Positions 1-11,065 of a DNA stretch of 64,000 bases are shown here, piece by piece. The position numbers and the translations under genes are program-made. The notes beneath the pieces were generated by a model, which was given only the letters and a program-made list of their open reading frames with translations, had not been told where the DNA came from and ran no database searches. Location: positions 575,648,929-575,712,928 of the forward strand of contig NC_056749.1 in assembly GCF_019279795.1 (NCBI RefSeq). The letters run 5' to 3'. This DNA comes from Protopterus annectens. Its lineage: Eukaryota; Chordata; Ceratodontiformes; Protopteridae. The stretch's first letter is position 1. Every line of letters begins with the position of its first letter.

Positions 1-965
<965 letters not shown>

Positions 966-1704
966 AATATATACATGTCGTGCAAATATGCAACAAAATC
1001 TAGAATATTTTGGAAGTGTTTACATAGGCATTTTTTTACCTCAAGTAAACTCCAAAGCATTTTTTGTCAGGTAGATAGCAATGTTGGAAGTGTGATAGGG
1101 AAGAAAGATGAAACTGGGAACATATTTTCTAGAGTGTAATGAGTTGGCAGAGTTTAAAGATTCACTGCGGACTGCTCTGTCAGAGATACTAGATGAGCAA
1201 ATTGATGTAACTAAGGAAATTATTTTTTGAGCTATGATAAAGAATTTAAATTACCTAGACATAGTAAGGCCTTGCTGAGTCTAGTTATAGTGGCTGCCAA
1301 AAAAGCAGTTACTAGAAAATGGAAGTCAAAGTTTAAACCAATTTTACTAGAAGTAGTCAATATAATAACAGCGATAAAACAACTGGAATTGGGATCTTTA
1401 AAAAAAAGGGTAAGAGGAAATTACATAGAAAAAAATGAGAACTGTAAAAACTGTACATTCAAAGAAGGAATGAGGTTTTAAAAAGGCAGTTTTTGAATGA
1501 GCTATGTATTGTTTGACTGACAATTACTGGATAGATTATAACTTGATGTATAATGTTGTCTGCAACTACAATTGTGTTAATATGGTTTGTGATATGTGTG
1601 TTTGCAACTAAAACTATGTCAATATGGTTTGTTTTCATTTATATAAATGTATGATTGCCTATGTCATACTTGATAATTTAATAAAGATGTTTCTTGCTTA
1701 AAAA
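966..1704 (+). mobile_element. L1/Tx1-like LINE, ORF2 C-terminus and 3' end (part 2)
   Basis: This continues the element of 1-332 beyond the foldback insertion. With frame shifts one reads a CWKC-x-H-x-C type zinc-knuckle region at about 1085-1140. After that comes the conserved C-terminal block with VAAKKAVTRKWKS at about 1290-1330, typical of L1/Tx1 ORF2 ends. An open piece of 84 codons covers 1227-1481. The 3' untranslated part follows, with an AATAAA at about 1679 and an A-rich end near 1700. The copy is degenerate and inactive. A homologous C-terminal block is present in L1-B at about 14440-14550 (minus). Confidence 0.65.
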
Positions 1705-2293
1705 GACTATGGAAGCAGTATTAATGAAGATGATATTATTGCTACAAAAAAGTGTTCTTACAGGACTGGAAGCAATATTAAGGAAGATATTATTACTAAG
1801 GAAAAATGTTCATATAAATCTAATAGAGTTGATAAAATATAGGAGGGGAAGAAGGCCTTCTTAATACTAGGAGCAACTAACACAGTAAATAGTGGTTAAT
1901 ATGAACTGCAAATTTGGAGAACTCATGCAAAGTTTGGCATTAAACAAAATGTTGCAGCATCACACAAAGGAATTAGAGAAGAGGGGGAACAGTAAAACAT
2001 AACTGCTAAAAATTAATATTATATCTTTTTGTTCTATTTTTTTTATTGTGGTTTATAATTTAATCATAATTATTTGTATAACAGCAAATTAAAAGACTTG
2101 CCACTGAGTAACTAATTTTGTAATAGAGGAATCTCAAGTAAGAGGCATAAGGCAGAGAGAGTTACAAGATTACTACAGACAGAGCCGATTAAAGGAAATG
2201 TTCTGAGCACTATAGCTGCATGACGTCATCCTCAAAAAAGACGAGATTAAAGTAGAAGATTGAGATGGCACACAATAAAGTGCTTTTATGTAA
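1705..2293. other. Non-coding interval, no gene seen
   Basis: AT-rich sequence with two loose copies of a GGAAGCARTATTAANGAAGAT motif near 1709 and 1769. Nothing recognisable as a gene or element was found. Confidence 0.5.
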
Positions 2294-2435
2294 GGGTTTA
2301 AGTAAACATGCCGAAAGCAGAAAATGTGATACAAATCTGGTATTGGGCTGTTCCTGAAACTGTAGGGTTTGAGTAAACCTGGCGAAAGCAGAAAATATGA
2401 TACAAATCTGGTTGTCGGCTGTTCCTGAAATTGTA
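2294..2435. repeat. Tandem duplication of a 71-bp unit
   Basis: Two adjacent copies (2294-2364 and 2365-2435) differ at a handful of positions. Both begin GGGTTTRAGTAAAC and end in a CTGTTCCTGAAAYTGTA motif. The unit length is 71 bp. The minus-strand open frame across it shows the repeat in translation but has no similarity I recognise. Confidence 0.85.
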
Positions 2436-3769
2436 GTATTAGAACATAATCAGAAAACGGGGCAACCAGCAAATAAATTAAGTGCAGCATGCAAGGGGAT
2501 GCATGCCAGGAAATGGTTAATGTGTGTAATAAAGCTGATTTGATCACTGAAAAAAGCATTTGAGAATTCTATGAATTAAGCATAACTGCTCTGTTGCTCT
2601 CAAGTTCAATGGAAATAGCCTGTGACTCCTAAAATGGCAGTGTTGACTCCACTGATCCGAAAACATGTTAGTAGCTGCTGAATAGGTTATGGTTGGTAAT
2701 ACAGAAAAGTACTTTTTTATGGTTAGCCTTTTTCAGTAATTTTACAAGGGTTATAAGAGGGCAGTGGGTTGGTAGGTGAAAAAAACTGAAAATGGTAGTA
2801 GTGAGTACCCCCCTTTGTAAAGTGGAAGTATTGTGGCTTGTCTCAGTGCTTTTCGTGGAGTGTTTTCTGCTATAGCATAAAAAGATAAACATTTTTGGGG
2901 ACACACAGTTTTAGAAGTTTAGGTAATATATTCGCTGAGAAAGTGATGTTCAGTACAAGGATTTCAGAACTTTGATTACTTATGAATTGCTGGTAGTCAG
3001 CAATGGGAAAGGGCAAACCATAAGTTAAGAGTTAAAATACTCTTGTCAAATCATATAAAAAGTGAAGATACACCGGCAGACAAACAAATTTATTCCAATC
3101 ATAATTCATTTTTAAGGTAAGCACTCGTGGTGGAATGTTGTTCTTTATTTTATTAACTGGCAATAGACATTTTATTCTTATTTCTAGTCTTTCTAATGTT
3201 TATAAGTTATGCTTCAGCTAAAGATAGGAAGATTATGGACTTAAATAAAACAACTGAAGTTTTACAACAGAGATCTGATTCAGATCTACGTTCTTCAGCC
3301 TGTAAATAATTGTTGCATTGTTGTAATTTGCTTTGGCCATGCATGCTATAGTAATGTAGTGCATTGAGGGGTAGGATTACTCTCCAAATTTTAGAAAAAT
3401 ACTGCTTTGTTCAGCAACTTGTAATGTAAAAATGGTCTTTAACATAAAAGATTATGATCCGGTCTCCTATTGTACTGGCTTATGTGTTTGAGACATGGAT
3501 ACCAATAATTTTACCTCGAGAGCAAACCCATAAGTATGGGTTATGATCCTAGACCTGATCATCATACAGATATTTAATAATCATCATTTTAAGAAACAAA
3601 TACAATTGTAACTGTTTACAATATATACAAAGCCTGAGACCAACAAAATAATATTGAAACAAGACAATTATAACTATAATCCAAAATAAGTAAGAAGATA
3701 AAGATAATGAATCAGTATGGGCAAAACCCTTTGTCCAGGGATTATTCCTTAGTTTATTTGGGTAAATTC
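2436..3769. other. Unassigned interval
   Basis: No convincing coding sequence, RNA gene or repeat boundary was found. The composition is AT-rich. The right end (from about 3600) may belong to the 3' flank of the minus-strand PLE. Confidence 0.4.
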
Positions 3770-3886
3770 TTTTTTCTTTTACTTATATTTCAAAAACAGT
3801 AAAACTGACTTAACTTCAAGTAAACCAAAATAAAAAGCTGATATAGTGAAAACCACACTGCTTTAGTTAAAAAACCTCAAGTAAGC

Positions 3887-3925
3887 ACTTTTGTCTCTCT
3901 GTAATGAATTAAGAGACTTCTTCAG
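3887..3925 (-). other. PLE 3' hairpin with hammerhead-like core
   Basis: On the minus strand CTGAAGA (3919-3925) is followed by a hairpin pairing GTCTCT with AGAGAC, then CAAAA where other copies have GAAA. This is the same layout as at 14324-14360, with an impaired second core box. See the findings. Confidence 0.45.
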
Positions 3926-3937
3926 ACTGAGGTAATG

Positions 3938-4360
3938 TTACAGTAAAACATTTTTAAATACAGATAACATCACATGATAAAACACATCTTCAGGGTTAAA
4001 CATATTCTGCACATTTTGTAAGGCTTCTAATGCTACCAATTTAAACTCACCTTTACAGGTTCCATTCTTGTAGTGCTTACTTAATGCATTCCTTTCATCT
4101 GCAGTTTGTATCACATATTTATGCCCATAAATCCTTCTATTCAATACACATGTTGTTCTTCCTACATAAAATGACCTACATGCCACACAGAAGGCTAAGT
4201 AAATCACATATTTTGATTTACATGTAAATAAACCTCTAATACTAATCCTGTTCTTACCTACCATTAATTCTTCAGAATCTGTATATAAATAGTGGCACAT
4301 GTTACAGTTAAAACATTTAACCATTTCTCTTCTTTCTACCACTTTCTTTGGTTTGTTCAC
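3938..4360 (-). pseudogene. PLE GIY-YIG endonuclease domain
   Basis: A 140-codon open frame on the minus strand. A Cys-rich CFNCNMCHYL motif near residues 16-25 precedes the nuclease core. There VIYLAFC and FYVGRTT form the two short strands of GIY-YIG (residues about 53-71), followed by LNRRIYGH with the expected Arg and His. In PLEs this domain nicks target DNA for integration. The frame ends a few bases before the hairpin. It is separated by a frameshift from the RT remnant at 4410-4912. The family call is firm; activity is unlikely because the upstream RT is missing. Confidence 0.8.
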
Positions 4361-4409
4361 TTTGTCTTGAAAACAATTTTATAGCTTGTTGCCGTCTTTT
4401 GTGTAAATA

Positions 4410-4912
4410 TCATTTTTTAACTATAATTCTAGTTATTTCAGGACAATCTCCAAAAAGTTCCCAATTTTTTGTTATAATACTTTTAATAGCACCTGAATCT
4501 AAACTATTAGTGACAGGCATCACAGTTCTATTAATATCAATATTGGTACTTATTAAACTACCACCATTATTGATGTTAATTTCCATTTGGTCAATTATTT
4601 GTGTCATAGAGGACTTAACCACTTCTATAGGATAACCTCTAGTCACCATTTTACTACAAAAATGTTCAGCTTCTTCTATAAAATCTTCATTGTTTTTTGT
4701 TAGGTTGCTAATTCTAACTATCTGTCCCTTAATAATGTTAGTCTTTGTCTTCTTTGGATGCATACTGCTGTAATCTAAGTACATATTATTCTGTACTTCT
4801 TTTTATATATTTTGGACAGTAATCTATTTCTGTCCTTAAAAATGGTCACATCCAAAAAGGTGATTTTACTAGCACTAAATTGACAGGTAAACTTTAAATG
4901 AGAGCACATATT
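4410..4912 (-). pseudogene. PLE reverse transcriptase C-terminal part and linker
   Basis: Two overlapping minus-strand frames. The upstream one carries LKFTCQFSASKITFLDVTIF (within about 4830-4900), the block after the catalytic region in PLE RTs. The other (4410-4784) contains FIEEAEHFCSKMVTRGYP, the PLE linker (thumb-like) region. The catalytic YIDD-type motif is absent because the copy is truncated at 4912. A related catalytic part is visible at 13200-13345. Confidence 0.65.
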
Positions 4913-6290
4913 GTTAACTCGTTCACTCCGGAGCAGCTCAGGAAAAGCTGCTTGCTTAATTCCGCCATAGGAGCAACAGTGCAGCCTGAGCTCATTTTCA
5001 GAAAATCCATTTGTAATACCATACAGAAAACAAATGTTCATAACTCTTTAACTATAAGAGCTAGACTAAAAATGTAAACGCGAAAGTTGTCCAGCAGATA
5101 CTGACCTTTCCAACAGTATAAATGTTGATAGTGTATATCAAAGTCATTATTAAATATTTGGCAAGGAATGCTGATATTGTGCATATTTTTTACCTTTTTG
5201 GAAAAACAAAGCATAATATCTTGGTCAGTGTACCATGCAGACCCATACAATTTGAATGTAATTTGTTAGTATGAATGTCAGCTTTAAAATGATACCTTAA
5301 CCATTAGTGTGTGATGTTCCTTTCTTGAGATATTCACAGAAATATGATTAATATATTATTGTTCATAATTGATAAATAAACAAGGCATAATATCTCATCA
5401 CCTGTAACACAGAGCCTACATATCAGTGTAGAAGTTGTGCATCTGAATGTCAGCTTCAAAATGCATCATTTGTGTGATCACCATGCTCCCTTGCAAAAAT
5501 ATGGGCATAATAATGAAAAGTATTGTAAATGTATAATTTTCATAATCGTACAAGACTAAACAAACTGTGATATCTGTACGTGTGTAGAGTGCACAGACAC
5601 AGTTCTTTTACCATGTTGTAAGGAGTAACACTGTCTTCAAAATGAGATATTACTTGGCACACTGACATGCTCCCTTGCAAAGTTATTTACCAAAATATGA
5701 AAAAAATCGGAATTTCCATAACCTAATTCCAAACAAACATATATCTGCACATGTGTCCAACATACAGGCACAATTCTTTTACCATGTTGGAACCAGCAAT
5801 ACTGTCTTCACAATGAGGTATTACTTGGCACATTCAGATGCTACCTTGTAAAGTTATTTACCAAAATATGAAAAAAAAAATAATTTTCATAACCCATGTC
5901 CGAAACAAACTTTGATATCTGCACGAGTACAACATACAGGCACTATTCTTTTCCCATGTTAAAACTGTCAATACTGTCTTCACAATGAGGTATTACTAGG
6001 CACATTCACATGCTCCCTTGTAAAGTTATTTACCAAAATATGAAAAAAAAATTCATAATTTTCATAACCCATGTCCGAAACAAACTTTGATAACTGCATA
6101 TGAGTACAACATACAGACACCATTCTTTTACCATGTTAGAACTATCAATACTGTTTTCAAAATGAGGTATTACTTAGCACATTTAGATGCTCCATTGCAA
6201 AGTTATTTACCAAAATATGAAAAAAAATCATAATTTCCATAACCTAAGTCCTAACAAAACTGATATATGTACATGTGTGCAGCATTCAGA
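4913..6290. repeat. Tandem array of diverged units of about 175 bp
   Basis: A recurring block (CATGCTCCCTTGCAAAGTTA or close variant, then ACCAAAATATG plus an A-run, then TTCATAACC and ACAAACT) appears near 5313, 5482, 5666, 5837, 6009 and 6186. The spacings are 169, 184, 171, 172 and 177 bp. The right units are the most alike and the left ones decay, and 4913-5250 may be the most diverged units or a flank. The array begins where the PLE is truncated. No coding content was found. It could be a satellite-like expansion or the internal repeat of an unrecognised transposon. Confidence 0.8.
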
Positions 6291-6357
6291 AGCAGTTGTT
6301 TTACCATGTAGACACATATGATTGTAATTATACACATTCTTGGTGTAGCCAACATAC

Positions 6358-6582
6358 TGCTGAATGGGTACATGTAAAGAGAAAAAGCAAGGTAAGGACC
6401 GCCACTCCACTAATGAACCCAGGACAGGCATGGGACAGTGGCAGGCAAGGCCATCTCATCTGTCCGATAGCTGTGCTGGCTACCCACTCAGACAGCCGAT
6501 AACACTGCAGTCTCACAACCTCCTTCAGTGTCAGCAGTCTGCCTTACCTATGCCTTTTCTCTTTACATGTGTCCATTCAGCA
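6358..6582. mobile_element. Small element with about 40-bp terminal inverted repeats
   Basis: TGCTGAATGGGTACATGTAA at 6358 and onwards is inverted at the right end (reading inwards from 6582). The match runs about 39 bp with a few mismatches, through the AAAGAGAAAARGC and GGTAAGG blocks. The 145-bp interior is more GC-rich than its surroundings and non-coding. This is a candidate non-autonomous DNA transposon; no clear target duplication was found. Confidence 0.65.
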
Positions 6583-6821
6583 ATAGACCTAAGGGATCAA
6601 TTTCTGTATTAGTAAGCCCTTCCTGTCATCTAAACTCTACACATGCCTGATAAAAGCAGACTAAAAAAAGAAGTATTGCAGGATGGTCACTGACATATTA
6701 GATTGTACGTGGTAGCACTCTCCTAAAACAGTTGTTCTTTCTCAGCATCCTCACCACCTCCTTACCACAGTTATTTGCCAAACTCAGATAAATATATTTT
6801 ACACAACACATTTCATAAAGG
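6583..6821. other. Short unassigned interval
   Basis: No gene. A stretch around 6615-6650 loosely resembles the AAGCCCTTCCT...ACATGACTGA block of the direct repeats at 7715 and 9072. Confidence 0.35.
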
Positions 6822-6984
6822 GGTTGGGAGGGTGGCCTAATGGTTAAGGTGTTTGCCTTACAAACAGAAGGTGCAGGGTTTGAGTCTCACAAGGGATAAT
6901 TGGCTAAGCTTACAATGGCTCACAAGGGCAGTTAGCCTAGCACTAACCTATGAATCAGTCATAAAAGTGCAAAAAAAAAAAATT
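6822..6984 (+). mobile_element. tRNA-derived SINE, copy 1
   Basis: The head carries RNA polymerase III promoter boxes: an A box TGGCCTAATGGTTAAGG at 6833-6849 and a B box GGTTTGAGTCT at 6877-6887. The body is followed by a 3' part ending in TTAGCCTAGCACTAACCTAT and a run of A. The 3' part resembles the 3' end of the CR1 elements in this window (see findings). A second copy follows immediately at 6995. Confidence 0.8.
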
Positions 6985-6994
6985 ATTTAGTTAA

Positions 6995-7126
6995 GTTGGG
7001 AGGGTGGCCTAATGGTTAAGGTGTTTGCCTTAGAAACACAAGGTGCAAGGTTTGAGTCTCACAAGGGATAATTGGTTAGGCTTAAAATGGCTCGCAAGGG
7101 CAGTTAGCTTAGTACTAACCTATGAT
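6995..7126 (+). mobile_element. tRNA-derived SINE, copy 2
   Basis: Same family and orientation as copy 1, with the A box TGGCCTAATGGTTAAGG intact and the B box GGTTTGAGTCT conserved. It ends in TTAGCTTAGTACTAACCTAT. It lies about 10 bp after the A-run of copy 1, so either one inserted into the tail of the other or the pair was duplicated. Confidence 0.8.
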
Positions 7127-7179
7127 AGAGGATGTGATACCTAGAGTTTTAATTACTATACTGGCCCTACTTGGTCATG

Positions 7180-7440
7180 GGTGTTTTCCATTCTTCTCAC
7201 GAGCTGCATGTTACCAATCCTGCATAGCTCTCCTCATGCAATGCCCTCCTCAATTAGGTGAACGCCATCCCTTCTGAACAGGTGAACATCTTCTGCGGTG
7301 ATGCTGTCATGGCAGATTGTAGATCCATCAACCCTGTGCATCAAGCCATGCATAAACCCATTTTGTAAACGTCTGGCCTTGTGAGCTGCCCATTGACTGT
7401 TTGCTGTTTTCCATATCTGGCCACATATCCACACTCTCAC
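7180..7440 (-). pseudogene. SGNH/GDSL-hydrolase-like fragment
   Basis: A 68-codon minus-strand frame (from 7440). It has WICGQIWKTA near the start and ends with LFRRDGVHLIEEG. The DGVHL block corresponds to the conserved Asp-x-x-His catalytic block near the C-terminus of SGNH hydrolases. The Gly-Asp-Ser block is not seen, so this is only the C-terminal part. Such domains occur in CR1 ORF1 (as at 29083 and 39644) and in some tyrosine-recombinase retroelements. This sequence differs from the CR1 version here, so its source element is unknown. Confidence 0.5.
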
Positions 7441-7714
7441 TTATCATTCTCCTGGTCGTGAAGCCATGCCAGTGTCAGAAGGTGGACAAACCTGCACAGG
7501 AAAGAAATTGCAAACAGATTACTACTGATTATTGACAGATGTATTGGAAGGCTACATATATATGTATATCATATGCATTACCTGGTTAGCCCATCTAAAT
7601 CTTCCATCCTAGCCACAGGGGTAGTATTCTTTGCATTAGCATGTTCTAATACATGTTAGTGTGGAGTGCAGAGGCATTCATTATCATTCAGTAGAAATAC
7701 TGTATCATTATAAT
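7441..7714. other. Unassigned interval
   Basis: No coding frame or repeat that I can name. Confidence 0.35.
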
Positions 7715-8215
7715 TCAGTCAAAATAGTATAACACTTGGATGTTACTGAGCCCTTCCTCCTACCACCTAATTTCCACCCATGACTAACAAAGCGTGGAAA
7801 CATGCCCAACTACTGAGTATAAGCAGAAGTACAGAAATACAAGCAGAAATGTCAAACTTATCTGGTTCATCCATGTAAGAATTAGTCACAAAAGTAATAA
7901 TTCCAGTTATCGAATCTGACCATCACTCTGGTTACAATAAGACTCATCAGTTTTCCTCAGTGCACTATGTGCATATTGTTAACCGATAATAAATTATTCT
8001 TGAAAGCTGGATACATAAACAAAAAATTATAATAACCATCACTGAAACCTGAACTATAGATAACCTCTACTTGTTACGCCGTATCTGTATTGCGATCTTC
8101 AGCAGTCTGACCATGTATGCACAAGCACTTCCCTGGTACACAAATTAATTTTTTTCCCCTACCAACATCTTCATTACTACATGTTCCTAAATGAAACATT
8201 CACCCAAATGACCCC
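7715..8215 (+). repeat. Dispersed direct repeat, copy 1
   Basis: Begins TCAGTCAAAATAGTATAAC and includes ACTGAGCCCTTCCTCC and a CCATGTATGCACAAGCACTT block near 8112. The same ordered blocks recur at 9072-9480. It is non-coding and diverged, with indels between copies. Confidence 0.65.
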
Positions 8216-8224
8216 TTCAGGAAA

Positions 8225-8456
8225 GAAGATCGACATCCACTCCACCGACACATGAAATAATCGAAACCGCAAACACGGACATTTAACAGGTAAGAGTTTT
8301 AATTTCGCTAATCATGCCTGCCATGTTTTAGTAAGTGAGGCAGTGTTATGCATGTGTGGTAGGCATGATTAGCGAAATGTAAACCTCTTACCTGTTAAAT
8401 GTCCGTGTTTGCGGTTTCGATTATTTCATGTGTCGGTGGAGTGGATGTCAATCTTC
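8225..8456. mobile_element. Near-perfect palindromic foldback element
   Basis: The left arm starts GAAGATCGACATCCACTCCA at 8225. The right arm ends as its inverted copy at 8456 (one visible difference in the first 12 bases). The arms run about 100 bp each, through CGAAACCGCAAACACGGAC and TTCGCTAATCATGCCT, with a loop of about 25 bp near 8328-8352. There is no coding capacity. High arm identity suggests a young insertion or ongoing arm conversion. The superfamily is not recognised; a (TA)n tract lies 28 bp to the right. Confidence 0.85.
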
Positions 8457-8482
8457 CGACTTGTTGATGTACTGACATGAAC

Positions 8483-8483
<1 letters not shown>

Positions 8484-8542
<59 letters not shown>
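8484..8542. repeat. (TA)n microsatellite
   Basis: About 59 bp of uninterrupted TA, separated by about 80 bp of unique sequence from a second tract. Confidence 0.95.
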
Positions 8543-8546
<4 letters not shown>

Positions 8547-8620
8547 GTGACCAATGTATATATGTGCAAGTACATTATGTACATACATATATATCCATAT
8601 ACACACATATGCACAAATAT

Positions 8621-8622
<2 letters not shown>

Positions 8623-8678
<56 letters not shown>
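8623..8678. repeat. (TA)n microsatellite
   Basis: About 56 bp of uninterrupted TA. Paired with the tract at 8484-8542; the two could pair as a long inverted repeat. Confidence 0.95.
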
Positions 8679-8682
<4 letters not shown>

Positions 8683-9071
8683 CTGTAGCAAGAAAAAAAT
8701 CAGGGGTTTAGGAGGGTAGGCAGTTGATTAAGAATGGGGGGGGTTGCTTGCAATGACTCCAAGCAGAAAAAAAAACACAACCTGACTTGTGCATTCATCA
8801 AAGTGATAACAACTTCTATTTATGTGAATAACAGAGTCAGCAGCTGAGACTTTTCCCAGAAAAGTGATAATGACTCAGTGCCATATTGTAACTGCACGTA
8901 CTGCTAATGTGATAATGACCTTCCTTTCATTACTGCAAAGGTGTGCATGCTGAGACACAGGTGCTAATTGCTGCACATAACCTGTTGAGTAGGCATTCAT
9001 TATATTACATTGTGCAGCTGTTATGTAACACAGACTCATTATCACCAGTAAGGAGAAGACCTGAGTTATTC
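8679..9071. other. Unassigned interval
   Basis: No gene. It contains short A-runs and G-runs and several GTGATAAT blocks but no clear repeat boundary. Confidence 0.35.
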
Positions 9072-9480
9072 AGTCAAATAGTATAACAGTTAGATATTAC
9101 TGAGCCCTTCCTCCCACCTAAATTCCACACATGACTGACAAAGCCAGGAGAAATGCACACAAAATATGGTAACTCCATGCTGTCAGTATTCACCTAGTGA
9201 TAACCTTTATCTCACTCAGGCAGTATAATCACAAATAGAATAATACAAGCAGAAGTGATGCAACCCAATGTAATTTGCAGACTGACTTTCTATATGTCCC
9301 CAGTAACCCCTCCAGTTGTTTGCATTCTGTATGCACAGGCACCAAAATGGCATAAATTGGCCCAACAGTCACTTCAGCAGTGAGACCATGTATGCACAAG
9401 CACTTCCCTGATACACAATGAATTATTTCCCCAAGCAACATCCTCGTAATTATGTCCAGGTATACATGCACCCAGATTGA
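9072..9480 (+). repeat. Dispersed direct repeat, copy 2
   Basis: Shares with 7715-8215 the opening TCAGTCAAATAGTATAAC, the ACTGAGCCCTTCCTCC block and, near 9383, CCATGTATGCACAAGCACTT. The right half overlaps the minisatellite-like run that follows. Confidence 0.6.
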
Positions 9481-9760
9481 AACATTTCCACAAGCAAGCC
9501 TTCGTTAACATTTCCTAGAATGTGCAACCATCACATGAACACTTCACCCAAGCAACCCCATCAGTAGAATGTTGAGGTATGCACAATGTCCAAAATTAAA
9601 CATTTCCCCAAACGAAATGTCTAACCACCAAAAAGAAGCATTCACCCATGTGAGCCCTTCAACATAATGTGTGCACAGATACCAGAATGAAAGATTTCCC
9701 TGAAACAACCATCCAGTAACATTTCCTGGTATGTACAAGCACCAAAATGAAAAATTCAGA
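9300..9760. repeat. Degenerate minisatellite, units of about 60 bp
   Basis: A GTATGCACAAGCACC-like block recurs near 9329, 9389, 9460, 9521, 9578, 9680 and 9729. It alternates with AAACATTTCCCCAAGCAAC-like blocks. Spacings run from about 50 to 100 bp, mostly near 60. The run is non-coding and strongly diverged. Confidence 0.65.
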
Positions 9761-9832
9761 AACAAACACTGAATGTTGAAGTGGGAAATTGCATTATATT
9801 ATCTGTTGAGTAGACATGCATCATATTCTTTT

Positions 9833-9977
9833 CTCTTTGCCTATACTCTGATATCAATTCTTGATAGGGAAGGTAATATCTGACCTGCAGTCCAAATACA
9901 TTCTTGGCCTCTTCCCATTCTGTTACCTTTCCCTTTGTAGTTATTTGCTCCCAATACCTTGAAGTAACTTCCCTTCT
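9833..9977 (-). pseudogene. L1/Tx1-like ORF2 fragment
   Basis: The minus-strand frame includes VTEWEEAKNVFGLQ and LPYQELISEYRQR, the same post-RT block as at 1-200 and 63880-64000. It is a short isolated fragment with its 5' side bounded by a SINE. Confidence 0.6.
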
Positions 9978-10132
9978 TGATGTGGAACCTCTTCGCTTGT
10001 TTTTCTGAGAGGTGGGCGGAATCTCACACACTCATGAGGAGAACATGCAAACTCTACACATGGAGGGTGACTGGACATCAGGATCAAACCTTGTACCTTG
10101 TGTCTGTGAGGTAAAGACCTTGGTAATAATGA
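9978..10132 (-). mobile_element. tRNA-derived SINE (second type), minus strand
   Basis: Reading the minus strand, a CTCACAGACACAAGGT block and a B-box-like GTTTGATCCTG are followed by GTAGAGTTTGCATGTTCTCC. That is the signature of the widespread vertebrate SINE type also present at 49783-50037. It is truncated or diverged at both ends. Confidence 0.55.
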
Positions 10133-10154
10133 ATAACATAGCATAATTGATATT

Positions 10155-10375
10155 TTTTCCTCACAGCAGTACTAGAGCTCCTCTACCTACCAGTCATAAT
10201 TATGCCTATCTCCTGCTGTGTATCCAGCCTGAAACTCTTCCTTCAAGTGTACATGTTCATTCCTGTCCAAGTGCATCTCCTGTACCACTGCTTTTTGCAT
10301 TCTATACTTAAATGTATGCCATTACCTTTTATCTATACTGGAAAGGCCATTTACATTTCAGGTTAGAATAGCTGC
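10155..10375 (-). pseudogene. L1/Tx1-like apurinic endonuclease N-terminal fragment
   Basis: The minus strand can be read as an AILT-x-NVNGLSS start followed by VQEMHLDRNEH. These match the N-V-N-G-L and QE-x-H-L blocks of L1/Tx1 endonuclease domains, which hold the conserved Asn and Glu. The frame carries stops. It is probably part of the same dead element as 9833-9977, with the middle lost and a SINE between. Confidence 0.55.
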
Positions 10376-11065
10376 ACTGTCTATAGTAACCAGTAAACAT
10401 TACTACCACTAATAATGCTAGACATTTTTGCACATAATGCTCCATCTGGCAGCTTAGATAAATACACTTGCAGTTAACAGGCAGGTAAACTTCTACATAT
10501 TAGCATTTTTTCACTCCTTTCAGAATTTTGTACTTTTTTTTCCAAATACAGTAGTGCACAACCTACACACCCTTTCCTTTCTAAAACACACAAATAACAC
10601 GATGCATAATTCAGACATTATGTTATACTGGAGCTTATTATATCATAAATATAACAGAAGTCAATTTAAAAGAAGCACACGACCCTTCCACCTAAAACCT
10701 AACACCCCACCTACATGAGAACTGTCATAAGCTTTACCTACTTTGAGGTTATTCATGCTACAGCAAATTATTTCACCTGTGGTTATTATAAAACTAATGT
10801 TAATTTCTTTCCATCACCAGACAACTGCAAACATCTAGTAAAAAATTTAATATTTCACTAAAGTAAAAAGCAACAATAGTCTGCCCATAATCTAATCTTA
10901 CACCTGCTTACTAAATGCTTTCTTATACTGCAATTACCAAGGAAGTGCTTTTATTTAGTAACCAGTAATTTCCCTTCTTCCTATACTTTCATTTCCCCCT
11001 TTTCAGAAAGGTCCATGCCATTGCCCTTTTAACTAAAAGTGTTCTCTCGCTTGCAAGATAGATTG
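10376..11065. other. Unassigned AT-rich interval
   Basis: No coding frame, RNA gene or clear repeat was found. Confidence 0.35.

Larger units (their letters stand above)
3770..4912 (-). mobile_element. Penelope-like element, 5'-truncated copy
   Basis: On the minus strand this reads, in order, the end of a reverse transcriptase, a linker, a GIY-YIG endonuclease, a 3' hairpin and an A-rich AATAAA-like tail near 3830. The 5' end is lost at about 4912, where unrelated repeat sequence starts. A second copy of the same family, on the plus strand at 13346-14424, matches from the CFNCNMCH motif to the tail. This confirms the 3' boundary at roughly 3770-3800. RT plus GIY-YIG is diagnostic of endonuclease-bearing PLEs. 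Three frames are used, so it is inactive. Confidence 0.8.

Noticed and set aside
6833-6900. Functional tRNA gene
   Set aside because: A and B boxes are present but the sequence does not fold into a full cloverleaf by eye, and it continues into a SINE body with an A-tail.
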